A stretch of 64,000 nucleotides of DNA from Limisphaera sp026417315 (GTDB lineage: Bacteria; Verrucomicrobiota; Verrucomicrobiia; Limisphaerales; Limisphaeraceae), in the NCBI RefSeq assembly GCF_049537125.1, contig NZ_JBMVQY010000001.1:806001-870000 (forward strand), written 5' to 3'. The notes beneath the pieces were generated by a model, which was not told the DNA's origin, did no database searches, and was given only the letters and a program-made list of their open reading frames with translations. A program made the translations under genes and the position numbers. Shown piece by piece: positions 38,432 to 46,697 of this stretch (positions are counted from its first letter, which is position 1; the number at the start of each line of letters is the position of its first letter).

Positions 38432-39547
38432 GTGTGTTTGTTGGACCGGTATCTGTTGCGCGGACTTCTGGGGCCGTGGGCGGCCTGTCTGGCCGGGTTT
38501 CTCATTTTTTGGGTGACCGCCGATCTTCTGGAGCGCATGGAGGATCTGCAGGCTCGGGGCCTCCCCTGGAGCCGGGTCGCGCTGTATTACCTGTGGCGCG
38601 TGCCGGAATTCCTCGGTGTCGTCCTGCCGCTGGCCCTGCTGCTGGCATTGCTTTACGCCCTGCACCGGCACAGCCGCCATCATGAAATCACCGCCATGCG
38701 TGCGGCCGGCTGGAGCCTGTGGCGCATCGCGGCTCCCTATTTGCTCGTCGGCACAATCTCGAGCGCCGGCCTGTGGGTCCTGAACGAACAGCTGGCCCCC
38801 GAGGCCGCCACAAAGGCGGAACAGGTGCTGCGACCGGGCAGCGGGCAACAGACCGATCCCGGCCTCGTCCGCAACTTCGGGTTCATGAACCGGCGCGCAC
38901 AGCGCTCCTGGCACATGGACGCCTACCACCTGTTGACCGGCGAAATGACCGCCCCCCAGGTGGACTACCGGACCGCGGAGGGTACACGCCGCTGGCTGTT
39001 CGCCACGCGCGCCGTGTATACAAACGGCGTTTGGGTCTTCTACGAGGCGCGCGAGTACGACAGCGATCCGCGAGGAGAACCCTGGCTGACGCCGGTCCGG
39101 CGTGCCCCGGTACTGCCGATGCCGGAATTCAACGAGACCCCGGAGATGCTGCGCAGCGCACACGTGGTCAGCGGACGACTGCAACGACGTGTGGCGCGCA
39201 AGCTGGATCTGCCCATCCGCACGCTGCGGGAGTATGAGCGGTTGCATCCGGACCTGCCTGCGGAGGAGCGTGCCTGGCTGGAGACCCAGCTGCACGGTCG
39301 ATGGGCCCTGCCGGCCACCTGCGTGGTGGTTGTGCTGATTGCGATGCCCTTTGGCGCCGCGCCGGGTCGCCGCAACGTGTTCCATGGCGTGGCCGGCAGC
39401 ATCTTTGTCACCTTCGCCTATTTCGTGGCCCAACAACTGGGTCTGGCCCTGGGCACCGGAGGACACCTGCCCCCCTGGCTGGCCGCTTGGATGCCCAACC
39501 TCCTGTTTGCCGCCACCGGCGCATGGATGATCTGGCGCTTTCGATGA
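38432..39547 (+). CDS. LptF/LptG family permease (GTG start)
   Basis: Protein of 371 aa with three membrane helices at each end and a periplasmic beta domain between, the layout of YjgP/YjgQ. These proteins form, with LptB, the ABC transporter that extracts LPS from the inner membrane. 'LLDRYLLRGLLGPW' starts the fold and 'LHRHSRHHEITAMRAAGWSL' is the coupling-helix region. Only one copy is in the window; the partner permease must be elsewhere. It overlaps the histidine kinase gene by 4 nt (ATGA). Confidence 0.88.
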   Translation: MCLLDRYLLRGLLGPWAACLAGFLIFWVTADLLERMEDLQARGLPWSRVALYYLWRVPEFLGVVLPLALLLALLYALHRHSRHHEITAMRAAGWSLWRIAAPYLLVGTISSAGLWVLNEQLAPEAATKAEQVLRPGSGQQTDPGLVRNFGFMNRRAQRSWHMDAYHLLTGEMTAPQVDYRTAEGTRRWLFATRAVYTNGVWVFYEAREYDSDPRGEPWLTPVRRAPVLPMPEFNETPEMLRSAHVVSGRLQRRVARKLDLPIRTLREYERLHPDLPAEERAWLETQLHGRWALPATCVVVVLIAMPFGAAPGRRNVFHGVAGSIFVTFAYFVAQQLGLALGTGGHLPPWLAAWMPNLLFAATGAWMIWRFR

Positions 39548-41358
39548 ACTCTCCCGGGTCCATCCCTGCCTCCCCGTTGCCGGATGACGCTCCGCTGCTG
39601 CGCGATCCCGCAGAGGTGATGCGTCGGCGGGTGTTGCTGGAGTGGCTGCGCGCAGTGCAGGCAGCCGCCGCCGAGGCCGAGACCGCCGGACCGGCACTGG
39701 AGGCCGTCCTGCGCGTGTTGCAGCAAGCCACCCGGGCCGAAGCAGGACTGGTAGTGCTGTTGAACCCGACCACGGGATTCCTGGAATGGCAGGCGGCCGT
39801 GGGTCTGCCGCGACGTGTCACGCAGCAGCCTTTGCGGGTCAGCGAGGGCATCCTCGGCTGGGTCACGCGCACCGGCCGGCCGGCGTGGGTCCCGGACCTG
39901 CGCGTCGACCCGCGCGCCCAGCCGTTGCGATCCCGCGCACGCTCCCTGCTGGCCGTGCCCCTGGAGGTGGCCGATCCCGTTCGGGGAGTGCTGGCCATAC
40001 TGGCCGATCGCCCGGCGGCGTTTGGCCCGGAGCACGAAGCGCTGTTGCAGGGATGCGCCGGGGAGGTCAGCAGCACAATCCGGCGCTTGTGGGCCCTGGA
40101 ACGCCTCCAGCTCAAGGCGCAGATGTTCGAGACGCTCGTCCGGGTCAGCCCGAAGGTGCATGCCGCCTACAGCCTCGAGGAGGCTCTCGGCACCATCACC
40201 CGCGAAGCCGGTCTGCTCATGGGAGCCCGACTCTGTTCTCTGTTTCTTGTGGACGCCGAGGGGCAATGGTTGGATCTGAAGGCGGCCTGGGGCGGCGGGC
40301 CGGCCTACCGGAACAAGCCCCGGTTGAGCGTCGCCGAAAGCTTCATTGGCGTGGTTGTGCGACGTCGCCAACCCATGCAGATCGCCAACGTGCAAACCTC
40401 CGGTCGATACCAGCACACCGCCGTGGCCCGACAGGAAGGGTTGGTGGCGCTGCTCAGCGTCCCCCTGATCTCCGCCGGACGCTGCGTGGGCGTGCTCAAC
40501 GTGTACAAGGACCGGCCGTATGTGTTTTCCGACCTGGAGGTCTCGGTCCTCAGCGCCTTTGCGGATCTGTCCGCCCAGGCGCTGGAACGTGCCCGATGGC
40601 ACGAGCGACTGCTGCAGGTGGAGGAACAGTTGCGGCACAATGAACGGCTGGCCGCCCTGGGTCTGTTGGCCGCCGAGGTGGCCCACGAAGTGCGCAATCC
40701 GCTCACGGTCATCCAGATGCTTTATCACTCCCTGGACCTGAAGTTTCCGCCCGGAGATCCGAGGGCCGAGGATGCCGCCGTGCTCGGGCGCAAAATCGAG
40801 CAGCTCAACCGCAATGTGGAGCGGATCCTCGATCTGGCCCGCTCCGGCGAGCCGCGCTTCGCCCCCGTGGCCATCAACCCCCTGTTGGAAGAACTGGCCC
40901 GGCTCGTGCGCCACAAACTGCGACAACAACGCATCGAACTGGTTTGGCGGCCGGACCCGACCGATCCCAGGGTCCACGGCGACGCCGGGCAACTGGAACA
41001 AGTGTTTCTGAACCTGGTGCTCAACGCCACCCAGGCCATGAGCGAGGGTGGCACCCTCACGCTGGCCACCCGGCGCAAAGCGCAGCACGTCGTTGTGACG
41101 GTGCAGGACACCGGTCCCGGCATGAGTCCCGAACAGCGCCGGCTGGCCTTCCGCACCGTCCTGCAAACCGGTCGCCCCGGCGGCACGGGCCTCGGTCTGG
41201 CCATCGTGGGACGGATCGTCGAGGCCCACCGGGGACGCGTCCGGCTGGAATCGCCTCCGGCCGGGGGCACGCGCGTCCGTGTCATCCTGCCCGCCGCCGT
41301 TGACTCCGAGACCGGCAATCCCCCGGGGTCCGCGCCCACATGCACGCCCTCTGGTTGA
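39544..41358 (+). CDS. soluble GAF-GAF sensor histidine kinase
   Basis: Protein of 604 aa with no membrane segment. Two GAF domains (about 45-185 and 205-350) are followed by a dimerisation/phosphoacceptor helix pair with the H-box 'AAEVAHEVRNPLTVIQML' and an ATPase domain with N-box 'LNLVLNATQAM', 'DTGPGMS' and 'GGTGLGLAIV'. It senses an unknown cytoplasmic signal. No response regulator gene is adjacent. Translational coupling to the LPS permease suggests a link with envelope state, but this is only inference. Confidence 0.9.
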   Translation: MNSPGSIPASPLPDDAPLLRDPAEVMRRRVLLEWLRAVQAAAAEAETAGPALEAVLRVLQQATRAEAGLVVLLNPTTGFLEWQAAVGLPRRVTQQPLRVSEGILGWVTRTGRPAWVPDLRVDPRAQPLRSRARSLLAVPLEVADPVRGVLAILADRPAAFGPEHEALLQGCAGEVSSTIRRLWALERLQLKAQMFETLVRVSPKVHAAYSLEEALGTITREAGLLMGARLCSLFLVDAEGQWLDLKAAWGGGPAYRNKPRLSVAESFIGVVVRRRQPMQIANVQTSGRYQHTAVARQEGLVALLSVPLISAGRCVGVLNVYKDRPYVFSDLEVSVLSAFADLSAQALERARWHERLLQVEEQLRHNERLAALGLLAAEVAHEVRNPLTVIQMLYHSLDLKFPPGDPRAEDAAVLGRKIEQLNRNVERILDLARSGEPRFAPVAINPLLEELARLVRHKLRQQRIELVWRPDPTDPRVHGDAGQLEQVFLNLVLNATQAMSEGGTLTLATRRKAQHVVVTVQDTGPGMSPEQRRLAFRTVLQTGRPGGTGLGLAIVGRIVEAHRGRVRLESPPAGGTRVRVILPAAVDSETGNPPGSAPTCTPSG

Positions 41359-41840
41359 GCTTCCAGGAGTTGATCGTCACGCCCTTCCGGCACACGGAGC
41401 TGGTGTGGGGAATCGTGCCCCTGTACTTCGGGCTGCTTTTGAACGAGACCACGCCGGCGAAGGCAGACTTCCGGACCGCCATCCAGACCGGGTTCAGCTT
41501 CCTTTGGTCGGCGGCTCACTGGCTCTATCCGTACGTCCGACCCGGGCGGAGCTGGACACTGACGCACCTGTGGGAGCAGTTGCCCCTGCTCAACCTGCTG
41601 GTGACCGCGGGCGTGGCGACGCTGGGTGCCCTGGCGCTGGCAGGCGGGCTGCGCCGGCGCTTCTTTCGCGGAACCCGGTTCCTGGGGCATAGCCGGTTCG
41701 CCAATTACTTCATGATCGCCATCTTTCCCATTCAAGCCGGTCACCTCACCTGGACGTGGGAACGGCTGGGCGCCGTCGTCTTGTTCGCGCTGCCGGCCTG
41801 GTTGGTGCTGCACGTGGGGCTGATGCCCTTGCGACGGTGA
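41340..41840 (+). CDS. unknown membrane protein overlapping the kinase gene
   Basis: Protein of 166 aa with four or five hydrophobic segments ('GIVPLYFGLLLNE', 'LLNLLVTAGVATLGALALAG', 'NYFMIAIFPIQAGHLTW', 'GAVVLFALPAWLVLHVGL'). It starts 19 nt before the kinase stop, so the two are probably coupled. No catalytic motif is visible and I do not recognise the family. It might pass an envelope signal to the soluble kinase; this is a guess. Confidence 0.7.
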   Translation: MHALWLSFQELIVTPFRHTELVWGIVPLYFGLLLNETTPAKADFRTAIQTGFSFLWSAAHWLYPYVRPGRSWTLTHLWEQLPLLNLLVTAGVATLGALALAGGLRRRFFRGTRFLGHSRFANYFMIAIFPIQAGHLTWTWERLGAVVLFALPAWLVLHVGLMPLRR

Positions 41841-41911
41841 GGCAGCCCGGGCAGCCCCCGACAGGGACGCATTCTGCCTTCGTCCCCGGAGATCGTTTTC
41901 AAGCCCGGCAC

Positions 41912-43108
41912 CTAAAGCGCCGCCATCAAAGCCCCGGTGAGTTCGTCCGGAGTCAGCGCAATGGGGTTGGTCTTCATGCTGTTGGCGCGTGCCGCCCGGT
42001 GCACCACTTCCGGGACGAGCTCCGCAGTGAACCCGAACTGCGACAGCCTCGGGATCTGCAACGCCCGCGTCAGCTCCCGCAACCAGGCGACCCCGTCTTC
42101 CGGTTGGGCCCTGGCACGACCGGTCAGCCACTGCGCGGCCCGTGCATAACGCTGGAGGGCCGGATGATCCGGGGCCCGTTCCCGCAGCGCGCGCACGTTG
42201 CGTTCCGTCACCGGCACCAGCAGCGCGCCACAAACCACACCGTGCGGAATCGGAAGAAGCCCGCCCACCGGCCCCGCAAACCCGTGCACGGCGCCCAAAC
42301 CGGCATTGCTGAGCGCCCATCCGCTCAAAAGCGCCGCCAACGCCATGTCTTCCCGTGCCGCCACATCCCGTCCGTCCGCCCACGCCCTCTGCAAGCTGCG
42401 GGCCACTCGCGGCAGGCCCTCCGCGCAAAGGGCATCTGTCAAAAACGTGGCCCGCGGGGAAACCCAGGCCTCCAACAACTGCGTCAGAGCATCCAACCCC
42501 GCCGCGGCAGTGACCTCCGGCGGACAGTCCATCGTCAGTTCGGGGTCCACCAACGCGACCCGCGCCACCAGGAAAGGACTCCGGAAGCTGACCTTGACCC
42601 GCTGCTCCGGCACCGCCAGCACCGCGTTCCGCGTCACCTCCGCCCCGGTGCCCGCCGTGGTCGGCACCGCCACCCAGGGAACCCCGGGGCGCGGCAACGG
42701 CCGACCCGGCCCCACCACTTCGAGGTGTTCCTCGATTTCCCCGCTCTGCGGCAGCAAACCCGCGATGGCCTTCGCCGTGTCCAGCGCACTCCCGCCGCCG
42801 AACCCGATGACAAAATCACATTGCTCCTGCCGCGCCAGCCCGAGCCCTTGTCGAACAGTGGCCACCTCGGGTTCCTGCCCGACTGCGTAACGAACCGGCT
42901 GAAGACCGGCGGCACTCAACATCTCCAGCACCGTGGCCGCGCGACGGTAATTCCGCCCCGTGACGACCAACGGACGCCGCCCGAATGCACGCGCCATTGC
43001 GGGCAACTCCGCGCGCACCCCGCATCCGAACAACACGCGCCCCGCCGAAGCGAACTCGAACTGCAAGCGATTCGATGTGCCAGTCGCGTTGTCCATGACA
43101 ACGACCAT
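41912..43108 (-). CDS. iron-containing alcohol dehydrogenase family protein
   Basis: Protein of about 398 aa (394 if it starts at the Met four codons later, 43096). It has the NAD-binding 'GFGGGSALDTAKAIA' and 'VPTTAGTGAEVT', and metal-site motifs 'AGLDALTQLLEAWVS' and 'LGAVHGFAGPVGGLLPIPHG'. Of the four usual metal ligands the first Asp and the two later His are kept, but the second ligand His (usual 'DALTH') is Gln. Some subgroups have this change. It is probably an NAD-dependent alcohol or aldehyde oxidoreductase with unknown substrate. Confidence 0.85.
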   Translation of the reverse strand: MVVVMDNATGTSNRLQFEFASAGRVLFGCGVRAELPAMARAFGRRPLVVTGRNYRRAATVLEMLSAAGLQPVRYAVGQEPEVATVRQGLGLARQEQCDFVIGFGGGSALDTAKAIAGLLPQSGEIEEHLEVVGPGRPLPRPGVPWVAVPTTAGTGAEVTRNAVLAVPEQRVKVSFRSPFLVARVALVDPELTMDCPPEVTAAAGLDALTQLLEAWVSPRATFLTDALCAEGLPRVARSLQRAWADGRDVAAREDMALAALLSGWALSNAGLGAVHGFAGPVGGLLPIPHGVVCGALLVPVTERNVRALRERAPDHPALQRYARAAQWLTGRARAQPEDGVAWLRELTRALQIPRLSQFGFTAELVPEVVHRAARANSMKTNPIALTPDELTGALMAAL

Positions 43109-43388
43109 TGGGAACAGGGCCTGCAGCTCGGTCAAGCGTGCACCCCGTGGCGACACCGGCCGCGCGATCGTCCCTCGGGCCACCTCGCACGCTTGCTGAA
43201 TCACACGCCCTCGTCCATCGAATCCGGTCTCGCCGGCGCCACAGACCGTTCTCGGAGGGCCGCCCCGGCCTGACGTTGCCGGCGTCCGGCTTGTCGGTTG
43301 ACACCCCGCCCTCCCGTGGAATCTCCGCCCGGGCCCGCTTCGCCAGCCGGCCTTTACCTCGCGTCGGTTCTGTGATTGAGTAGGGCCC

Positions 43389-44231
43389 ATGCGCAATGCG
43401 TGGTGCATTCTGCTCGTCCTCGCCAGTGCCCTCACCAGTCCGGGCAACACGTGGAAACTGGTTTGGGCCGACGAATTCGATCGGGACGGCTTGCCCGATC
43501 CCTCCCGATGGACTTACGAAGAAGGCTTCATCCGCAACCAGGAACTTCAGTACTACACCGTGGCGCGCACGAACAATGCGCGCGTGGAAAACGGACGCCT
43601 CATCATCGAGGCCCACAAAGAACGCCATCCCAATCCGCGGCACCGACCCGATGCCCCCGAAGGCCGCTGGCAGCAGCGCCGGCCGCACGCCGAATACACC
43701 TCCGCCAGCCTGACCACCCAGGGCCGGGCCGCCTGGACCTACGGTCGATTCGAGATCCGCGCCAGGCTTCCCTCCGGACGCGGCACCTGGCCCGCCATTT
43801 GGATGCTCGGCACCAACATCCGGCAGGTGGGCTGGCCCGCCTGTGGCGAGATCGACATCATGGAATACGTCGGCCACGAACCCGGTGTCATCCACGCCAA
43901 CGTGCACACCCGCGGTTTCAACCACACGCGCGGCAACGGCCGCGGGTCGCGCATACGCGTGCCCGATGCCGAACAGACTTTTCATGTGTACGCCCTCGAG
44001 TGGACCCCGCAACGTCTCGATTTCTTCGTGGACGACCGCAAGTTTTTCACACTGGAAAACGACGGCACCGGCCCGGACTCCTGGCCCTTCGACGCACCGC
44101 AGTACCTGATCCTGAACCTCGCCATCGGCGGCACCTGGGGCGGGCAGAAGGGCGTGGACGACTCCATCTTTCCCCGGCGATACGAGATCGATTACGTCCG
44201 GGTGTATCAAAAGGTCGAGTCTCCGAACTGA
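43389..44231 (+). CDS. secreted GH16 beta-glucanase (laminarinase-like)
   Basis: Protein of 280 aa with a signal peptide (cleavage near residue 18-20) and one GH16 jelly-roll domain. The catalytic motif 'GEIDIMEYVG' contains Glu154, Asp156 and Glu159. 'WADEFDRDGLPDPSRWTYEE' opens the domain, and 'GTWPAIWMLG' and 'DYVRVYQK' are typical. It probably cuts beta-1,3 or mixed-linkage glucans outside the cytoplasm. No binding module is attached. Confidence 0.9.
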   Translation: MRNAWCILLVLASALTSPGNTWKLVWADEFDRDGLPDPSRWTYEEGFIRNQELQYYTVARTNNARVENGRLIIEAHKERHPNPRHRPDAPEGRWQQRRPHAEYTSASLTTQGRAAWTYGRFEIRARLPSGRGTWPAIWMLGTNIRQVGWPACGEIDIMEYVGHEPGVIHANVHTRGFNHTRGNGRGSRIRVPDAEQTFHVYALEWTPQRLDFFVDDRKFFTLENDGTGPDSWPFDAPQYLILNLAIGGTWGGQKGVDDSIFPRRYEIDYVRVYQKVESPN

Positions 44232-44339
44232 CCGCCCCGGCGCATTCCAGGTTTTGCACCCCGCCGAGCTGGGCGGAAATTCACGCCACTTCGGCACGCG
44301 AGGGCCCGAGCGCGGGGCATTTCCTTGAAATGCCGGCAC

Positions 44340-44455
44340 CGGAGCTGACAACGGCTATGCGCCCATCGCCGCCCACGGAGCACACAGGGCCGACCACGCG
44401 CCGAAGGTGCATCCGATCCACCAGCTTGGGGCAACGCCCGGAGCAATTTGGTGCC
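44340..44455 (+). repeat. dispersed repeat Y end plus tail Z
   Basis: ACGGCTATGCGCCC matches the end of repeat Y. The downstream CACGCGCCGAAGGTGCATCC (44395-44414) is identical over 20 nt to 61564-61583, and the next ten bases differ at three positions. Both copies lie on the same strand at the same distance from the Y end, so Z is part of the repeat. Confidence 0.6.
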
Positions 44456-44525
44456 CAACAACCCACCGTGCCCTGAAGTGGCGCGACCCGATGACGCCCT
44501 TCTCGAGAGTCGGGTGTGCCGTGCT

Positions 44526-44727
44526 GAATTCCGCCCCTTCAGGGCGGGATGAATTGTGCGAACCAAGGCACCCAGGGCGCTGCCCTGGGCTGGTGAATTC
44601 ACGCCCCGCTGGGGCGCCCAGACAACGCAGGGGGCGCGGCCATTCAGCCGGTATTGGGACAATGTCGTTGCCCGGGGCCGCCGTCCTTGGCCGGTGCGTT
44701 GTGGCCCGTTGGGAGCAAAAACCACGG
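44526..44727 (+). repeat. dispersed repeat X, plus-strand copy
   Basis: About 200 nt that aligns with the reverse strand of 49266-49469. Shared blocks include GCGCGGCCATTCAGCCG, CCCAGACAAC / GCAGACAAC, and a GGGCACCC..CTGCCCTGGG stem-like core. It contains short internal palindromes (CCCAGGGCGCTGCCCTGGG, CGCCCCGCTGGGGCG), typical of small palindromic mobile sequences. Confidence 0.65.
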
Positions 44728-45192
44728 CGTGGCGAAGGCGCGAAATCGTCCCGACCCTTGCTGATTTGGTGAGAGAGGTTTGCAGGAGCCGCTTGGGGAG
44801 CCCATCGGCAGGAAGCGTCGGCTCAGGCAAGGGCCCGGGTGCGGCCGATCCGCTGGCAGCTAGATCATGGATTCCGCGCGCCTCCGCAACCCGCGACAAG
44901 CTCGAGGCCCTCGCCATCGCCGTCGATTGGAGTTTCCCCAGTCCCCGAGCTCGACGAGGGCACCAGGCCGCTGCGCATGCAAAAGATCTCCTCGCTTCGT
45001 CGGACCCGCCGCCGACAATTCCGCACCTCGAATCCGCCCGTCGAATCCTGCAAGGCAATCCAGCCCTGAAGGGCCTGCCCTTTTCGCCACGGGCCCCGGA
45101 CAGGCCCGGCCCCCCGATCCACGGCACTCCCTCGCCGGTCAAGGAAACCTTCTTCCACCGGCCCTCGGTCGAGCCGCCCGTCGCGACCGACC

Positions 45193-46674
45193 TCAACTCC
45201 GGAGCTTGCGCTCGAGGATTTCGCCCACCAGCACCGGATTGGCCTTCCCCTTGCTCAACTTCATGACCTGGCCCTTGAGGAAGTTCAGCGCAGCAGTTTT
45301 CCCGTTGCGATAATCCTGCGCCGGCCCCGGATGCGCAGCCAGCACCTGATCGCACAGGGCCTCCAACTGCGTGGCGTCGCTGACCTGGGCCAGCCCTCTC
45401 TCCTCGACAATCGCCGCGGGGGATCGGCCGGTGGCGAACATCTCGGCAAACACCTGTTGGGCCGCACTGCTGCTGAGGGTTTGGTTCTCGATCAGATGGA
45501 TCAGCTCCAGCAGGGCCTCCGGCGGGAACTTCAGGGACTCCAGGGCGGGCGGCGGCGGGAGGGGCGCCTCCGGATCGGCCGCGCGGGCCGCGGCGATCCG
45601 GGCCTCGTGCGCCTCGGCCAGTTTGGCCCGCAAATTGTTGATGATCCAGTTGGCCAGCAACTTGGGATTCCGCGTCCGCGATGCCAGATGCTCGAAATAC
45701 GCCGCCAACGCGGGATCGGACTTGAACACCTCCGCGTCCGAGGCCGGCAGGCCGTACTGCTGCATCAGCCGACGCTTGCGCGCCAGCGGCAGCTCGATGC
45801 AGCGGGCGCGGATGGATTCGAGCCAGGCCGGCTCCGGCACCAGGGGCAACAGATCCGGGTCGGGGAAATACCGGTAATCGTGCGCCTCCTCCTTGGTGCG
45901 CATCTCTTCCGTGGTGCCGGTGGCCTCGTCCCAGCGCCGCGTGGACTGCACCAGCGTGCCTCCGGAGCGCAGCACGGCGATCTGCCGTTGGATTTCGTAC
46001 TCCAGCGCCCGACGCACCCCCGAGAAGCTGTTCATGTTCTTGATCTCGATCTTGGCCCCCAACCGGTCGCTGCCCCGCGGCCGCACGCTCACGTTGACGT
46101 CGCAGCGCACCATGCCCTTCTCCATGTCGCAATCGCTCACACCGCCTTGCACCAGAATCTCCTTGAGCGCGGTCAAATACGCATAGGCCATGTCGGCGCT
46201 GGTAATATCGGGCTCCGACACAATCTCCAACAGGGGAACCCCGGCGCGGTTGAAATCCACCCCACTGTGCCGCTCGAAGTGAAAGCTTTTGCCCACGTCC
46301 TCCTCCAGATGCGCCCGGGCAATCCGCACGCGCACCACCCGGCCCTCGAACTCGAACTCGACATAACCATTCCGCGTGGAGGGACGATCGTACTGGGTGA
46401 TTTGGTAGTTCTTCGGCATGTCCGGATAGAAGTAGCTTTTCCGGTCGAACTTGGCGTACGACGGCAATTCACAGTTCAACAGCATGCCCGTCAGCAGGGT
46501 CAGGCGGATGGCTTCTTCGTTGGGCACGGGCAGGACACCGGGCAAACCCAGACAGACCGGGCACACCAGCGTGTTGGGCGGGGCACCGAACTGGTTCGGA
46601 CAACCACACCACATCTTGGACCGGGTCTTCAGCTGCACATGAGTTTCCAGGCCGATGACAGCTTCGTATTCCAT
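45193..46674 (-). CDS. gatB: aspartyl/glutamyl-tRNA amidotransferase subunit B
   Basis: Protein of 493 aa, usual length. With GatA and GatC it converts Glu-tRNA(Gln) and Asp-tRNA(Asn) to the amides. Diagnostic parts are 'YEAVIGLETHVQLKTRSKMW', the Zn Cys set in 'CGCPNQFG' and 'CPVCLGLPG', 'DFNRAGVPLLEIVSEPD', and the C-terminal tRNA-binding YqeY-like domain. The start at 46674 ('MEYEAV') matches the family; a longer frame adds 14 unconserved residues. gatA and gatC are not in the window. Confidence 0.95.
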   Translation of the reverse strand: MEYEAVIGLETHVQLKTRSKMWCGCPNQFGAPPNTLVCPVCLGLPGVLPVPNEEAIRLTLLTGMLLNCELPSYAKFDRKSYFYPDMPKNYQITQYDRPSTRNGYVEFEFEGRVVRVRIARAHLEEDVGKSFHFERHSGVDFNRAGVPLLEIVSEPDITSADMAYAYLTALKEILVQGGVSDCDMEKGMVRCDVNVSVRPRGSDRLGAKIEIKNMNSFSGVRRALEYEIQRQIAVLRSGGTLVQSTRRWDEATGTTEEMRTKEEAHDYRYFPDPDLLPLVPEPAWLESIRARCIELPLARKRRLMQQYGLPASDAEVFKSDPALAAYFEHLASRTRNPKLLANWIINNLRAKLAEAHEARIAAARAADPEAPLPPPPALESLKFPPEALLELIHLIENQTLSSSAAQQVFAEMFATGRSPAAIVEERGLAQVSDATQLEALCDQVLAAHPGPAQDYRNGKTAALNFLKGQVMKLSKGKANPVLVGEILERKLRS

Positions 46675-46697
46675 GGCATCAGAAAAGGTGGCCCTTC

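Larger units (their letters stand above)
44232..45192. other. long intergenic region between convergent GH16 gene and gatB, repeat-rich
   Basis: 961 nt with no gene. It holds a repeat tail (44340-44455) and a good copy of repeat X (44526-44727), and probably weaker remains to about 44900. Open frames seen here come from the repeats and are not conserved as proteins. Confidence 0.55.

Noticed and set aside
44281..44772. Several short open frames in the GH16-gatB gap
   Set aside because: They coincide with repeat blocks whose other copies break the frame, so they are not genes.
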